Part shown: piece by piece, positions 15,802 to 24,937 of the stretch
How the letters are laid out: every line of letters begins with the position of its first letter
Numbering within the stretch: the stretch's first letter is position 1
Program-made: the position numbers and the translations under genes
The notes under the pieces: generated by a model
Database searches by the model: none
Seen by the model: only the letters and a program-made list of their open reading frames with translations
Told to the model about the DNA's origin: nothing
Source: Streptomyces sp. NRRL WC-3618
GTDB taxonomy: Bacteria; Actinomycetota; Actinomycetes; Streptomycetales; Streptomycetaceae
Assembly: GCF_001280005.1 (NCBI RefSeq)
Contig: NZ_LGDW01000489.1
Span: forward strand, 79,897-143,896
Length of the DNA: 64,000 bases
Reading direction: 5' to 3'

Positions 15802-16807
15802 CGCCACCCCGAACACGCCGACACCCGGCCGTCGGTCTCTCCGGGTGATCGCCCTGGGCCGGATCCGCGACCTGGCGCTGTTGCCCGCCGTGCTCCTGCT
15901 GCTGGTCATCGGCGCGGTCACCAACGACAGCTTCCTCGAGCGGGAGAACCTGCTGAACGTACTCAGCGCGTCCTCGGCGCTCGGACTGCTGGTGCTCGCC
16001 GAGGCGATGATCCTGATCAGCGGCAAGATGGATCTGTCGCTGGAGTCGATCGCGGGGCTCGCCCCGGCCCTCGGGTTCATGGTCGTGATCCCGGCCGCCT
16101 CGGCGGGTTTCGGCAGCGAGCTGCCCACCTGGTTCGGCCTGCTGGTCATCCCGCTCACCGGGGCGCTGATCGGGGCCGTGAACGGGCTGCTGATCGTCAA
16201 GCTCCAGCTCAACGGCTTCATCGTGACCCTGGCGATGAACATCGTGCTGCGCGGACTCCTGGTCGGCATGGTCTCCGGCCAGACCCTGTTCGACGCCCCC
16301 GCCGCGTTCTTCACCCTCGGCTCCGCCAACTGGCTCGGCGTCCCCCTCGCCGTGTGGGTGACCGGCGCCTGTTTCGCCGTCGCCGGGTGGGCGCTGCGCT
16401 ACCACCGGCTGGGGCGCGCGGTGTACGCGGTGGGCGGCAACACCCCCGCCGCGCGGGCCGCGGGCATCCGGACCGACCGGGTGGCCTGGGGGGTTCTGGT
16501 CATCGGCGGGACGCTGGCCGCGCTGGCCGGTCTGGTGATCGCCGGACGGGTCGGGGCGATCAACGCCAACCAGGGGCAGGGCCTGATCTTCACCGTGTTC
16601 GCCGCCGCCGTCATCGGCGGCATCAGCCTCAACGGCGGCAGGGGATCGCTGGCGGGGGCGCTGCTCGGGGTCCTGCTGCTGGGCATGCTGGAGAACCTGC
16701 TCACCCTGGCGCAGGTGTCGTCCTTCTGGATCCAGGCCATCTACGGCGCGATCATCCTGCTGGCCCTGATGATCGCCCGGCTCACCACCGGCGAGGGCCA
16801 GGAGTAA
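15794..16807 (+). CDS. Sugar ABC transporter permease
   Basis: A 337-residue BPD_transp_2 (RbsC-type) membrane protein with about eight to ten hydrophobic segments. It shows family motifs such as GKMDLSLESIAGLAPAL, GAVNGLLIVKLQLNGFIVTL and ALRYHRLGRAVYAVGGNTPA followed by ARAAGI, the coupling loop to the ATPase. ISLNGGRGSLAGALLGVLLL is the usual late segment. It is the last gene of the fuconate/sugar operon. The permease probably works as a homodimer. Confidence 0.9.
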   Translation: MPDATPNTPTPGRRSLRVIALGRIRDLALLPAVLLLLVIGAVTNDSFLERENLLNVLSASSALGLLVLAEAMILISGKMDLSLESIAGLAPALGFMVVIPAASAGFGSELPTWFGLLVIPLTGALIGAVNGLLIVKLQLNGFIVTLAMNIVLRGLLVGMVSGQTLFDAPAAFFTLGSANWLGVPLAVWVTGACFAVAGWALRYHRLGRAVYAVGGNTPAARAAGIRTDRVAWGVLVIGGTLAALAGLVIAGRVGAINANQGQGLIFTVFAAAVIGGISLNGGRGSLAGALLGVLLLGMLENLLTLAQVSSFWIQAIYGAIILLALMIARLTTGEGQE

Positions 16808-16927
16808 GCCCAGGAGAGACGGGAGTAAGCCCAGGAGAGAGCGGTAGGAGGAGAAGCACCGCCGGGTGATACGTCATAGAATTGCCCGTATGCCATCCGC
16901 TGCCATCCGCCAGATGGGACGGCTTTC

Positions 16928-19390
16928 ATGATGTTCCCCAGGGAGGCAGAGCCGGACGGAACGCATGGACCGTTCGAGGCGGCGAACGTGGCCGCCGCAG
17001 TGATCGACGCGAAGGGCACGGTCATCGGCTGGACGGGGGCCGCCGAGCGGCTCCTCGGATACGGCGCGGCGGAGATCCTCGACCGGTCCGCCACCGCTCT
17101 GCTGGCGTCGCCGGAAGACGCCTCACGGGCGGCCGGGGTCGCCAAGGCGTGCGGGACCCGGGAGAGCTGGGGCGGCCTGGTGGGCGCCCGGCACCGCGAC
17201 GGCCACCGGGTCGAGGTCGGGCTGCGGGTGACCGCGATGTCCGACACCGACGACCGCAGGGCGTGGCTCGTCTCGGCGATCGACCTGTCGAAGGCACCGA
17301 CCTGGGCGGTCAGCGGGGAGGTGCTGGAAGGATTCCTCACCCGCTCACCACTCGGTATGGCCGTGCTCAGCCCGGACCTGCGGTACGTGTGGATGAACGA
17401 CACCCTGGAGCGCTACGGCGGTGTCCCGCGCGACCAGCGGCTCGGGCGCCGGATGTCGGAGTCGCTGCCGGGCCTGAACACCGACGCCCTCGAGGCACAG
17501 ATGCGGCGGGTGCTGGAGACGGGCAAGCCGGTCGTCGACTACGAGTACCGGGGCTGGACCTGGGCGGATCCGCACCAGGAACACGCCTACTCCACCTCCT
17601 TCTTTCGGCTCGACGACCCCGAGGGCAACCCGCTGGGCGTCTGCTACATGGGCATGGACGTCACCGACCGCTGGCGGGCCCGGGAGCGACTGGCCCTGCT
17701 CAGTGAGGCCAGCGCCCGTATCGGGGGCACTCTGAACGTGCTGGCGACCGCCCAGGAGCTGGCCGACTTCGCGGTGCCGAGGCTCGCCGACTTCGTGACC
17801 GTCGATCTGCTGGAAGCGGTGCTGCACGGCGACGAACCCGGTTCGGGGCCGGTCGGCAGCGAGTATCTGGTGCGGCGCGCCGGGCAGCAGTCGATCCACG
17901 TGGGCTGCCCGGAGTCGGTGATCGCCACCGGCGGCTCGATCGACGCGCCCAGGTCGTCGCCGTACTTCGAGACCATGGCGAACGGCACCGCCGTGCTGGA
18001 ACCGTTCCTGGACCCGGTCACCGCCCCGTGGATCTCGGAGGATCCGGCGCGGGCCAGGAGCATCGCGAAATTCGGGATGCACTCGGCGATGTGGGTGCCA
18101 CTGTCGGTGCGCGGCACCGTGCTGGGGGTGGCCTCCTTCGTCCGTATGGAGCATCCCCAGCCGTTCGAGGAGGACGATCTGGTGCTCGCCGAGGAGCTGG
18201 TCAGCCGGGCCGCGGTGTGGGTGGAGAACGCCCGCCGCTACACCCGTGAGCACGCCTCCGCCCTGGCCCTCCAACGCAGTCTGCTCCCGCAGGGACTGAA
18301 CGGGGGCACAGCCATGGAGGTCGCCTCGCGCTATCTGCCGACCGACGTGCGGGAAGGGGTGGGCGGCGACTGGTTCGACGTGATCCAGCTGTCCGGCGCC
18401 CGGGTCGCCCTGGTCGTCGGTGACGTCGTCGGACACGGCCTCAACGCGGCGGCGACCATGGGCAGGCTGCGTACGGCCGTCCAGACGCTCGCCGACATGG
18501 ACCTGCCGCCCGACGAACTGCTGGCCCACCTGGACGACCTGGTGATCCGCCTGACGGAGGAGAAGGGCGGCGACGACGAACCCATCGCCACCGCCGTACT
18601 GGGCGCCACCTGCCTCTACGCCGTCTACGACCCGGTCACCCAGCTGTGCACCATGGCCCGCGCCGGACATCCGCCGCCCGCCGTGGTCAGCCCCGGCGGC
18701 AAGGTCACCTTCCCCGACCTGCCGTCGGGCCCTCCGCTGGGCCTCGGTTCGCTGCCCTTCGAGTCCGCCGAGATCTCCCTCCCCGAGGGAAGCCTGATCG
18801 CCCTCTACACCGACGGCCTGATCGAGAGCAGCGACCAGGACATCGACGTCGGGCTGTCTCGCCTCAGCGATGTGCTCGCGCAGTCCGGCCTGCCGCTGGA
18901 GGAGCTGTGCTCGGCGGTCGTGAACAACCTGCTGACCGGCCCGCAGACCGACGACGTCGCGCTGCTCCTGGCCCGCCCGCACGCGCTGGGCGCCGACCGG
19001 ATCGCCTCGTGGGACCTGCCGACGGATCCGGCGATCGTCGCGAGCGCCCGGGAACTGGCCGTCCGCCAGCTCATCGGATGGGGGCTGGACGACCTGGCGA
19101 TGACCACGGAACTGGTGGTCAGCGAACTGGTCACCAACGCCATCCGGCACGGCACGGGACCCGTCAGGCTCCGCATGATCCGCCACGACAAGCTGATCTG
19201 CGAGGTGTCCGACGCCAGCAACACCTCCCCCCGGATGGGCCATGCGCGGACCACCGACGAGGGCGGCCGGGGCCTGTTCCTGGTGGCCCAGCTGACCCGC
19301 CGCTGGGGGACGCGCTACACCCAGGCGGGCAAGATCATCTGGGCCGAACAGGACCTGCCGGGGCGGAAGGGCCAGGGGGGCGGAAGCTGA
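16928..19390 (+). CDS. PAS-PAS-GAF-PP2C (SpoIIE)-HATPase regulatory phosphatase
   Basis: An 820-residue soluble signalling protein. Two PAS domains (about 20-110 and 130-240, with FLTRSPLGMAVLSPDLRYVW) are followed by a GAF domain (about 260-430). A SpoIIE-type PP2C phosphatase comes next (LPTDVREGVGGDWFDVI, VGDVVGHGLNAAATMGRLR, YTDGLIES, TDDVALLLARP; about 450-680). A GHKL ATPase ends the protein (TELVVSELVTNAIRHGTGP, DEGGRGLFLVAQL). Such proteins control anti-sigma and anti-anti-sigma partners by both phosphorylating and dephosphorylating them, and Streptomyces carries dozens. ATG 16928 is doubled (ATGATG); the first is used here. No partner sigma factor gene lies nearby. Confidence 0.9.
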   Translation: MMFPREAEPDGTHGPFEAANVAAAVIDAKGTVIGWTGAAERLLGYGAAEILDRSATALLASPEDASRAAGVAKACGTRESWGGLVGARHRDGHRVEVGLRVTAMSDTDDRRAWLVSAIDLSKAPTWAVSGEVLEGFLTRSPLGMAVLSPDLRYVWMNDTLERYGGVPRDQRLGRRMSESLPGLNTDALEAQMRRVLETGKPVVDYEYRGWTWADPHQEHAYSTSFFRLDDPEGNPLGVCYMGMDVTDRWRARERLALLSEASARIGGTLNVLATAQELADFAVPRLADFVTVDLLEAVLHGDEPGSGPVGSEYLVRRAGQQSIHVGCPESVIATGGSIDAPRSSPYFETMANGTAVLEPFLDPVTAPWISEDPARARSIAKFGMHSAMWVPLSVRGTVLGVASFVRMEHPQPFEEDDLVLAEELVSRAAVWVENARRYTREHASALALQRSLLPQGLNGGTAMEVASRYLPTDVREGVGGDWFDVIQLSGARVALVVGDVVGHGLNAAATMGRLRTAVQTLADMDLPPDELLAHLDDLVIRLTEEKGGDDEPIATAVLGATCLYAVYDPVTQLCTMARAGHPPPAVVSPGGKVTFPDLPSGPPLGLGSLPFESAEISLPEGSLIALYTDGLIESSDQDIDVGLSRLSDVLAQSGLPLEELCSAVVNNLLTGPQTDDVALLLARPHALGADRIASWDLPTDPAIVASARELAVRQLIGWGLDDLAMTTELVVSELVTNAIRHGTGPVRLRMIRHDKLICEVSDASNTSPRMGHARTTDEGGRGLFLVAQLTRRWGTRYTQAGKIIWAEQDLPGRKGQGGGS

Positions 19391-19536
19391 CGGTCCGGGC
19401 GCACACCCGTACGACCCGTACGCCGCTCGGCAGGCCCGAGGCGTGCCTCGGCGGGGTGCCCTGGCGGGCGGCCCGCATAAGCTCGGCGGCGGCGGGGCAG
19501 GCTGGCTGCCGGGCGTCGTGGGCGAGGGGGCTGGAT

Positions 19537-20097
19537 ATGGGCGAGGTGTTCTTCCGCAGGCTGAGCCGGTGGCAGGCCGACAGCGACCGGGAAGAGCTGG
19601 CGGACCTGTACGTCGCTGCCTACCAGGAACCCCCGGGCGAGGAATACCGCAACCGGGAACGCTTCCTGGCCAGGCTCGCGGAGGATGTCCAGCGGCCAGG
19701 CTTCGACATGGTCGTGGCCGACGACCAGGACGGCGAGGACGACGAACCCGCGGGGGTGGCGTACGGATATCCGCTGCACCGTGACGGCTCGTGGTGGCGG
19801 GGATTCGTCGGTGTGGTTCCCGACGAGGTCGAGGAACTCACGGCTTCCGGCAAGGTGTTCGTCATCGCCGAGTCGATGGTGCTGCCGGAGCACCGCCGGC
19901 GCGGGATCGGCGGACGCCTCCACCAGAGGCTGCTCACCGGTGCCTCCGCCGCGGAACTGGCGGTCGTCCTGCTCGGTCCCACCGGCACGGAGGCACAGGC
20001 CGCGTTCCGGGCATGGGGCTGGGAGGAGCTCGGTGAACTGCGTCCCGATGCCGGGGGTTCCGTCTTCCGGGTGCTCACCAGGGCACTGCCGAACTGA
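19537..20097 (+). CDS. GNAT family N-acetyltransferase
   Basis: A 186-residue protein from ATG 19537 with GAGGGGG about 6 nt upstream. The acetyl-CoA loop motif is in VLPEHRRRGIGGRLHQRLLT (R/QxxGxG/A form: RRRGIGG), followed by LGPTGTEAQAAFRAWGWEEL, the usual motif B with G-W before the last strand. An acidic insert EDDEPAG is at about 68. The substrate is unknown. A strong hairpin follows. Confidence 0.85.
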   Translation: MGEVFFRRLSRWQADSDREELADLYVAAYQEPPGEEYRNRERFLARLAEDVQRPGFDMVVADDQDGEDDEPAGVAYGYPLHRDGSWWRGFVGVVPDEVEELTASGKVFVIAESMVLPEHRRRGIGGRLHQRLLTGASAAELAVVLLGPTGTEAQAAFRAWGWEELGELRPDAGGSVFRVLTRALPN

Positions 20098-20141
20098 GCT
20101 CCGGCGGCGTACCCGGCCCGTACGGCCGCTCGCTCCGGGAC

Positions 20142-20173
20142 AGACCCCAGGTCAGACATCTGACCTGGGGTCT
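20142..20173. terminator. Strong bidirectional terminator
   Basis: A perfect 15-bp stem (arms 20142-20156 and 20159-20173) with a 2-nt loop and a TCCTGTTT tail lies 45 nt after the acetyltransferase stop. It also faces the end of the broken gene on the other strand. Confidence 0.8.
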
Positions 20174-20206
20174 CCTGTTTCGTGCGTAGTCAGCTTTCGT
20201 CGGTGG

Positions 20207-20874
20207 TCAGCGAGTGACCATGACCGCGTCCAGGTGCACGGTGGAGCGTCCCGCGGTGCTGGCGGACAGTACTTTCAGCTGCGCTGTGTGGGTGGTGATC
20301 CTGGTACCGAGTGTGTGCGTGAACACCACCTGGCGGTAGCCCGTTGTCGGGGCGTACAGGTTCACGGTGCCCACCGTGGCGCCGTCGACGATCACCGCGA
20401 AGCGGCCGCCGTCGGACCTGCGGGTCGCCACGATCCGCAGCTGGGTGCCGTCGGCCGTGAAGGACACCGTGGCGCCCTTCGTGGCGGACACCCGCTCGGT
20501 CTTCGCCCAGGCCGACGTCACCGACGCCGACGACCAGGTTCCCTTGTGGGACAGCACCGAGGACCGGTCGTCGACGGGCACACCGGTCGCGCCGCCGCGC
20601 TCCACGCGCCGGTCTGACCCGCGTCGTCGTGGGCGCGCGCGGAGAAGCGGTACGTCAGACCGGGCGTCGGCCCGACCGGGCTGCCGGACGCGCCGAACAC
20701 CGCCGACTTCGCCGTGGTGCGGTTGCGCCAGGTCTGGAGCGGACCGAGCTTCCATTCGCCGGTGCCGCTGCGGGTGACGACCCGGCGGCCGATGTCGTAC
20801 GACGTCACGCCCGCCGTCTTCGCCGCCCAGCTGACCGGGTTGTGTGGATCATGGCGATACGGAGCGGCCGTCAC
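20207..20874 (-). pseudogene. C-terminal remnant of a secreted Fn3-like/amidase-type protein
   Basis: On the minus strand one frame reads PHNPVSWAAKTAGVTSYDIG, then TYRFSARAHDDAGQTGAWSA. A second frame continues with TGVPVDDRSSVLSHKGTW and GRFAVIVDGATVGTVNLY, to HLDAVMVTR and the stop at 20207. The switch lies around 20588-20598. The joined sequence matches the C-terminal Fn3-like plus strand-rich module found on secreted Streptomyces hydrolases, such as peptidoglycan amidases. The signal peptide and catalytic domain are missing. It lies between an acetyltransferase and a TetR gene that are both intact. Confidence 0.7.
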
Positions 20875-20940
20875 CGACTGTCCCGCTCCGGTCGGGCCGC
20901 GCCGGGCGCGTGGGACGGGCGGCGCGGGCGGGAGGTGCGC

Positions 20941-21537
20941 TCAGTCCTTCGCGAGCCCCTGGAGGAGCAGTGCCACCAGGCGGCGCGGGTCGTACCGAGT
21001 GTCGCTGTCATGGCCGATGCAGAGGTTGCCGATGCCGCGCATCAGCTCGTAGGGCCGCGTACCGGGCCTGATCTCCCTGGCGTTGACGGCCGCGTCGAGC
21101 AACTGCCCGCAGACCGGTACCAGGCGGTCGAGGAAGTAGGCGTGCAGGGCGTCGAAGCCGCTGGTGTCCGACTGCATCGCGTTGGCGAGGCCGTGCTTGG
21201 TGACCAGGAAGTCGACGAACAGGTCGACCCACTGGACCAGTGCGGCGAGCGGTGAGCCGGTCGCGGCGAGCAGGGTCGGGCCGGCCTCGGCGCAGGCCTC
21301 GACCTGGTGGCGGTAGACGGCGACGACGAGATCCGCCCGCGTCGGGAAGTGCCGGTAGATCGTCCCCATCCCGACGCCCGCCCTGGCCGCGATCTCGCGG
21401 ATCGGCGCGTCGACGCCGGAGGTGACGAACACCGCGGCGGCGGCGGTGAGCAGCGTCTGCTGGTTGCGCTGCGCGTCGGCCCGCCTGCTCCGGGCGGGCA
21501 CGGGCACCTCTCCGGACTTGTCCGCAGGATTCACCAC
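20941..21537 (-). CDS. TetR family repressor of the adjacent hydrolase gene
   Basis: A 198-residue protein. I prefer GTG 21537 because GGAGGAGGG precedes it; ATG 21558 is possible. The N-terminal helix-turn-helix reads AAAAVFVTSGVDAPIREIAA, then RAGVGMGTIYRHFPTRADLV, the classical TetR pattern. The remaining helices form a ligand pocket (VDLFVDFLVTKHGLANAM, then SDTSGFDALHAYF). It is divergent from an alpha/beta hydrolase gene, with two similar palindromes in the 120-bp gap. It probably represses both and responds to a hydrophobic ligand. Confidence 0.88.
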   Translation of the reverse strand: MVNPADKSGEVPVPARSRRADAQRNQQTLLTAAAAVFVTSGVDAPIREIAARAGVGMGTIYRHFPTRADLVVAVYRHQVEACAEAGPTLLAATGSPLAALVQWVDLFVDFLVTKHGLANAMQSDTSGFDALHAYFLDRLVPVCGQLLDAAVNAREIRPGTRPYELMRGIGNLCIGHDSDTRYDPRRLVALLLQGLAKD

Positions 21538-21576
21538 GCTGTCCCTCCTCCACCCCATCCGCTCTCTCCGTCGGCT

Positions 21577-21627
21577 TTGACAAAGCGGAACAGTGCTCCG
21601 TATCGTAAGCGGAGCAACGTTCCGCTT
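21577..21627 (+). promoter_or_regulatory. Promoter of the hydrolase gene with twin TetR operators
   Basis: A TTGACA -35 box (21577-21582) and a TATCGT -10 (21601-21606) are spaced by 18 bp. Two related 21-bp inverted repeats occur with a 24-bp period, at 21583-21603 and 21607-21627; the second has 7-bp arms AAGCGGA and TCCGCTT. The first fills the spacer and the second covers the start region, which is ideal for repression by the divergent TetR protein. Confidence 0.75.
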
Positions 21628-21657
21628 GTGCGTTCCAGTCTAAAGGAAGTACGCGTC

Positions 21658-22587
21658 ATGAGTGAAACCCCTGTCCTCTCGATCGCCCCGGTGGTGCTGC
21701 CCACCCCCGACCGTGCTGTGGACCTGCGGCTCCGGATATCCGCTCCCGCGACAGGCGACGGCGAACTGCCCGTCATCCTCCTCTCGCACGGCCAGGGCCA
21801 CTCGAACAACCTCTCCTCGCTCAACGGCTACGCCCCCCTCGTCACCTACTGGGCGGCACACGGCTTCGCCGTCATCCAGCCCACCCATCTCAGCTCGACG
21901 ACGCTGACCCTGCCCGCGTCCACCCCGGGGGCGCCGCTGTACTGGCGCTCACGCGCCGAGGACATGACGCGCGTCCTCGACCGGCTCGACGAGATCGAGG
22001 CCGCCGTCCCGCAGCTCGCCGGGCGCCTGGACCGGGGGAAAGTCGCCGTGGCCGGGCACTCCATGGGCGGGCACACCGCGAGCCTGCTGCTGGGCGCCCG
22101 CCTCACCGACCCGGACGACGGAACGGAGGTGAACCTGACGGAACCCCGGATCAGCGCGGGCGTACTGCTCGCCGCGCCCGGCCGAGGAGGCGACGCCCTC
22201 ACCGGACACGTCGCGGAGAACTGGCCGTTCTTCGCGACCACGGACTTCTCCCGCATGACGACACCGACGCTCGTCGTCGCCGGCGACAAGGACGCCTCCG
22301 CACATCTGACGGTCATGGGCCCGGCCTGGCACACCGACCCCTACGTCCTCGCCCCGGGCCCGAAGTCCCTGCTCACCCTGTTCGACGCGGAGCACGGCCT
22401 CGGCGGCATCTCCGGATACGACGTCGCCGAGACCACGGACGAGAACCCGGCCCGGGTGGCCGCGGTCCAACGCCTCACCTCGGCCTACCTCCGTACGGAG
22501 CTCTACCCCGGGGACACCGCCTGGCAGACGGCGCGCGACGAACTGGCGGCCGGCGCCGACCCGCTCGGCCGGGTCGAGTCCAAGTGA
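21658..22587 (+). CDS. Alpha/beta hydrolase (chlorophyllase/PAF-acetylhydrolase-like)
   Basis: A 309-residue cytoplasmic protein. ATG 21658 has AAAGGAAG 8 nt upstream. The fold landmarks are an oxyanion strand LPVILLSHGQGHSNNLSSLN, the nucleophile elbow VAVAGHSMGGHTAS (GHSMG), an acid in PTLVVAGDKDASAH and a late His in FDAEHGLGGISGYD. No signal peptide is present. The substrate is probably an ester whose level is sensed by the divergent TetR repressor. Confidence 0.85.
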   Translation: MSETPVLSIAPVVLPTPDRAVDLRLRISAPATGDGELPVILLSHGQGHSNNLSSLNGYAPLVTYWAAHGFAVIQPTHLSSTTLTLPASTPGAPLYWRSRAEDMTRVLDRLDEIEAAVPQLAGRLDRGKVAVAGHSMGGHTASLLLGARLTDPDDGTEVNLTEPRISAGVLLAAPGRGGDALTGHVAENWPFFATTDFSRMTTPTLVVAGDKDASAHLTVMGPAWHTDPYVLAPGPKSLLTLFDAEHGLGGISGYDVAETTDENPARVAAVQRLTSAYLRTELYPGDTAWQTARDELAAGADPLGRVESK

Positions 22588-22605
22588 CCCGGTGACCTAC
22601 CTGGC

Positions 22606-23130
22606 TCAGGCGCCCCGCTCGAGGGTCCGCGCGAGGATTCCGAGCGTCGCCCGCAGCGCGCCCTCCTGGAGGAGCGGGAAGATCCCGGCGGACCGGTAGC
22701 GCTCGTGGATCTGGCTCCAGTCGCAGTACGAGGTCACCTCGGTGCCGGTGCCGTCCTCGGTGGGGCGCAGGCGGTAGCCGAAGTGGTGGTTGACGGAGGG
22801 CTGGAGTTTGGCGGACGTCGGGGTCCACTCGATGAGCGTGTCCTGCTCGAACCGGGTGATCTCCACGGTGACGTCGTACCGGCCCAGCGGCCGGTCGTTC
22901 AGCGCCTCGCGGTCCATGTGGACGACGAACGAGTCCCCGACCGCGCGTACGGCGTCCCCGTCGGCGGCCTGGAGCATGCCCGAACTGTCGATCGTGACAT
23001 GCCCGTCGGGGTCGCAGAGGAGGGCGAATATCCGGGCCGGGGACGCCGCGACGATACGTGTCACCTCGAGCCGCTCCTCCTGGCCCGCTTTCTCGGTCTG
23101 CTCCACCTGATCCGCCTGGTCCGTAGTCAT
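22606..23130 (-). CDS. SRPBCC (START-like) family protein
   Basis: A 174-residue protein. After a charged Gln/Glu N-terminus comes the polyketide-cyclase-like start RLEVTRIVAASPARIFALLC, then DPDGHVTIDSSG, TLIEWTPTSAK and GTEVTSYCDWSQ, which outline the helix-grip fold with a hydrophobic cavity. The function is not predictable. It follows the phosphatase gene on the same strand by 58 nt and may share its transcript. It converges with the hydrolase gene over an 18-nt gap. Confidence 0.8.
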   Translation of the reverse strand: MTTDQADQVEQTEKAGQEERLEVTRIVAASPARIFALLCDPDGHVTIDSSGMLQAADGDAVRAVGDSFVVHMDREALNDRPLGRYDVTVEITRFEQDTLIEWTPTSAKLQPSVNHHFGYRLRPTEDGTGTEVTSYCDWSQIHERYRSAGIFPLLQEGALRATLGILARTLERGA

Positions 23131-23188
23131 GACTTCCCCGCACTCTCTCGCTCGTCTGCTCGCGTCTGCTGTCGCGGCCGCGCGAATT

Positions 23189-24937
23189 CTAGTTGTATCT
23201 GGCAGCGACCAGGGCGATGTCGTCCTCGGGGTCGTCGGGGGCGACCAGGTCGAGGACTTGGTCGAGGAGGTCCTCGGGGGCCGGGCAGCCGCGGACGCGG
23301 GTGAGGCGGCGCAGGGAGGCGTCGATGTCCTCGTGGCGGCGTTCGATCAGACCGTCGGTGTAGAGGAGAAGGGTGTGGCCCGGCTCGCAGGGGGCCGTGA
23401 GGGAGACGTACTGGCTGTGCCCGGTACCCAGGGGCGGTCCGGGTGGGACGGGCAGGAGTGTGGCCCGGCCGTCGGGGCGGAAGACGACGGGAGGCAGGTG
23501 TCCGGCGCTGGCGTAGGTGCAGATGCCCCGGCGCGGGTCGGCGATGGCGATCACGCAGGTCGCGGGACGGTCGGCGGCGGTGGTGTGCAGCAGGTGGTCG
23601 AGTTCGAGCAGGATGCGGTCGGCGCCGGGTTCGCGGGCGGCGACCACGCGCAGCATCGCCTGGTAGCGGCTCATCGCGACGGCGGCCTCCAGACCGTGGC
23701 CCATCACGTCGCCGAGGGCCAGCAGCGTACGTCCGTCGTCGAGGGCGACGGTCTCGAACCAGTCCCCGCCGACGAGCACCCCCCGCCCGGCGGGCCGGTA
23801 GCGGTAGGCGACGTCGATGTCCGGGTGTGGGCTGCCCGGCTCGGCCAGCAGGGCACGCTGGAGCTGGACGACGGAGTTGTGCTCGGTGGTGTAGCGGCGG
23901 GCGTTGTCGAGGCTGATCGCGGCCCGGCCGGCCAGGTCCTGGGCGATCACGGCGTCGGTCTCGTCGAACAGGGGCGAGTCGCCCGCCCGGACCATGGTGA
24001 CGGTGCCCACGTGGTGGCCGCGCGCGGTCAGCGGCACGATCAGGGCGGAGTGAATACCGGCGGCCAGATAGGCGCCGACGTTCCCGGTGTGGGCCCCGGC
24101 GCGGCCCATGTCCTGCTCGTCCATCAGGTTGTCGATCACCGGACGCCCGGCCGCCAAACAGCGGACGACGGAGGAGCTGGGCTGGTGGTCGACGTACTCG
24201 CCGGGCCGGCCCAGTGGCCGCATCACCGTCTCCAGCTCGGGCACCGCCGCCAGCGCCACCCGGCGCAGCCGCAGTGATCCGTCGCGGGGCGCCCGGCCGG
24301 CGCCCGGCTCGGGGAGGACCTTCACGGTGGCGGCGTCGGCGAGCTTCGCCACCAGGAACTCGGCCAGCTCCTGGCAGGTGGTGTCCATGTCCAGGGTGGT
24401 GCCGACGCGGGTGGCGGCCTCGTCGAGCAGGGCGAGGCGCTCGCGGGCCCGCTCCAGCTCCCGCTGCTCCTGCCGGGCGGCCGAGATCTCCAGCACGATG
24501 CCGACGAGCCCCAGGGTCCGGCCGTCCTGCCTCAACCGGTGGTAGGCACCGTGCCAGTAGCGGCGTTCCAGGGGGGAGTCGGCCTGGGTGTGGCCGCTGG
24601 AGATCGTCTCGCGCGGGATGCCGTCGGCGATGACGGCACGCAGTACGTCCTCGCCGGCCTCGACCCCCGGGACGACCTCGGCGACGGTACGGCCGATGTG
24701 GTCGGCCGCCGGTACGCCGTTCATCCGGGCCAGGGTGTCGTTGACGTACCGGTAGCGCAGTTCGGTGTCGAGGACGGCGATAGCGGCGGGGGTCCCGTCG
24801 AGGACCTGCCCCAGCAGCACCTGCACCCGCGCCGACCAGACGCTCCAGAACGCGGGATCGCCTTCCGGCGGAGCCACGCCGGTGGCCTCGCTCTCGCCCT
24901 TGCCCGCGCTCTCGCCGCCGGCCCGCTGCCGGTCCAC
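23189..24937 (-). CDS. PAS-GAF-PP2C (SpoIIE) phosphatase
   Basis: A 582-residue protein with a PAS domain (about 35-150; DGTPAAIAVLDTELRYRYVN), a GAF domain (about 165-340) and a SpoIIE PP2C domain to the end (GVLVGGDWFETVALDDGRTL, then ALGDVMGHGLEAAVAMSRYQ, YTDGLIERRHEDID, DDPEDDIALVAARY). It lacks the C-terminal kinase domain found in its paralogue at 16928-19390. It probably dephosphorylates an anti-anti-sigma factor in response to a signal bound by PAS/GAF. Confidence 0.9.
   Translation of the reverse strand: MDRQRAGGESAGKGESEATGVAPPEGDPAFWSVWSARVQVLLGQVLDGTPAAIAVLDTELRYRYVNDTLARMNGVPAADHIGRTVAEVVPGVEAGEDVLRAVIADGIPRETISSGHTQADSPLERRYWHGAYHRLRQDGRTLGLVGIVLEISAARQEQRELERARERLALLDEAATRVGTTLDMDTTCQELAEFLVAKLADAATVKVLPEPGAGRAPRDGSLRLRRVALAAVPELETVMRPLGRPGEYVDHQPSSSVVRCLAAGRPVIDNLMDEQDMGRAGAHTGNVGAYLAAGIHSALIVPLTARGHHVGTVTMVRAGDSPLFDETDAVIAQDLAGRAAISLDNARRYTTEHNSVVQLQRALLAEPGSPHPDIDVAYRYRPAGRGVLVGGDWFETVALDDGRTLLALGDVMGHGLEAAVAMSRYQAMLRVVAAREPGADRILLELDHLLHTTAADRPATCVIAIADPRRGICTYASAGHLPPVVFRPDGRATLLPVPPGPPLGTGHSQYVSLTAPCEPGHTLLLYTDGLIERRHEDIDASLRRLTRVRGCPAPEDLLDQVLDLVAPDDPEDDIALVAARYN

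Noticed and set aside
13990..16329. A 779-codon open frame on the minus strand
   Set aside because: It lies opposite the ABC importer genes, which have clear motifs; long antisense frames are normal in 72% GC DNA. The same holds for minus frames at 56001-58577 (opposite ftsH), 5582-7222 and 17345-19243.
10423..16807. Biosynthetic gene cluster with pathway-specific SARP regulator
   Set aside because: The adjacent genes are sugar-acid catabolism and transport, and the SARP protein fits better with the injection-system remnant.
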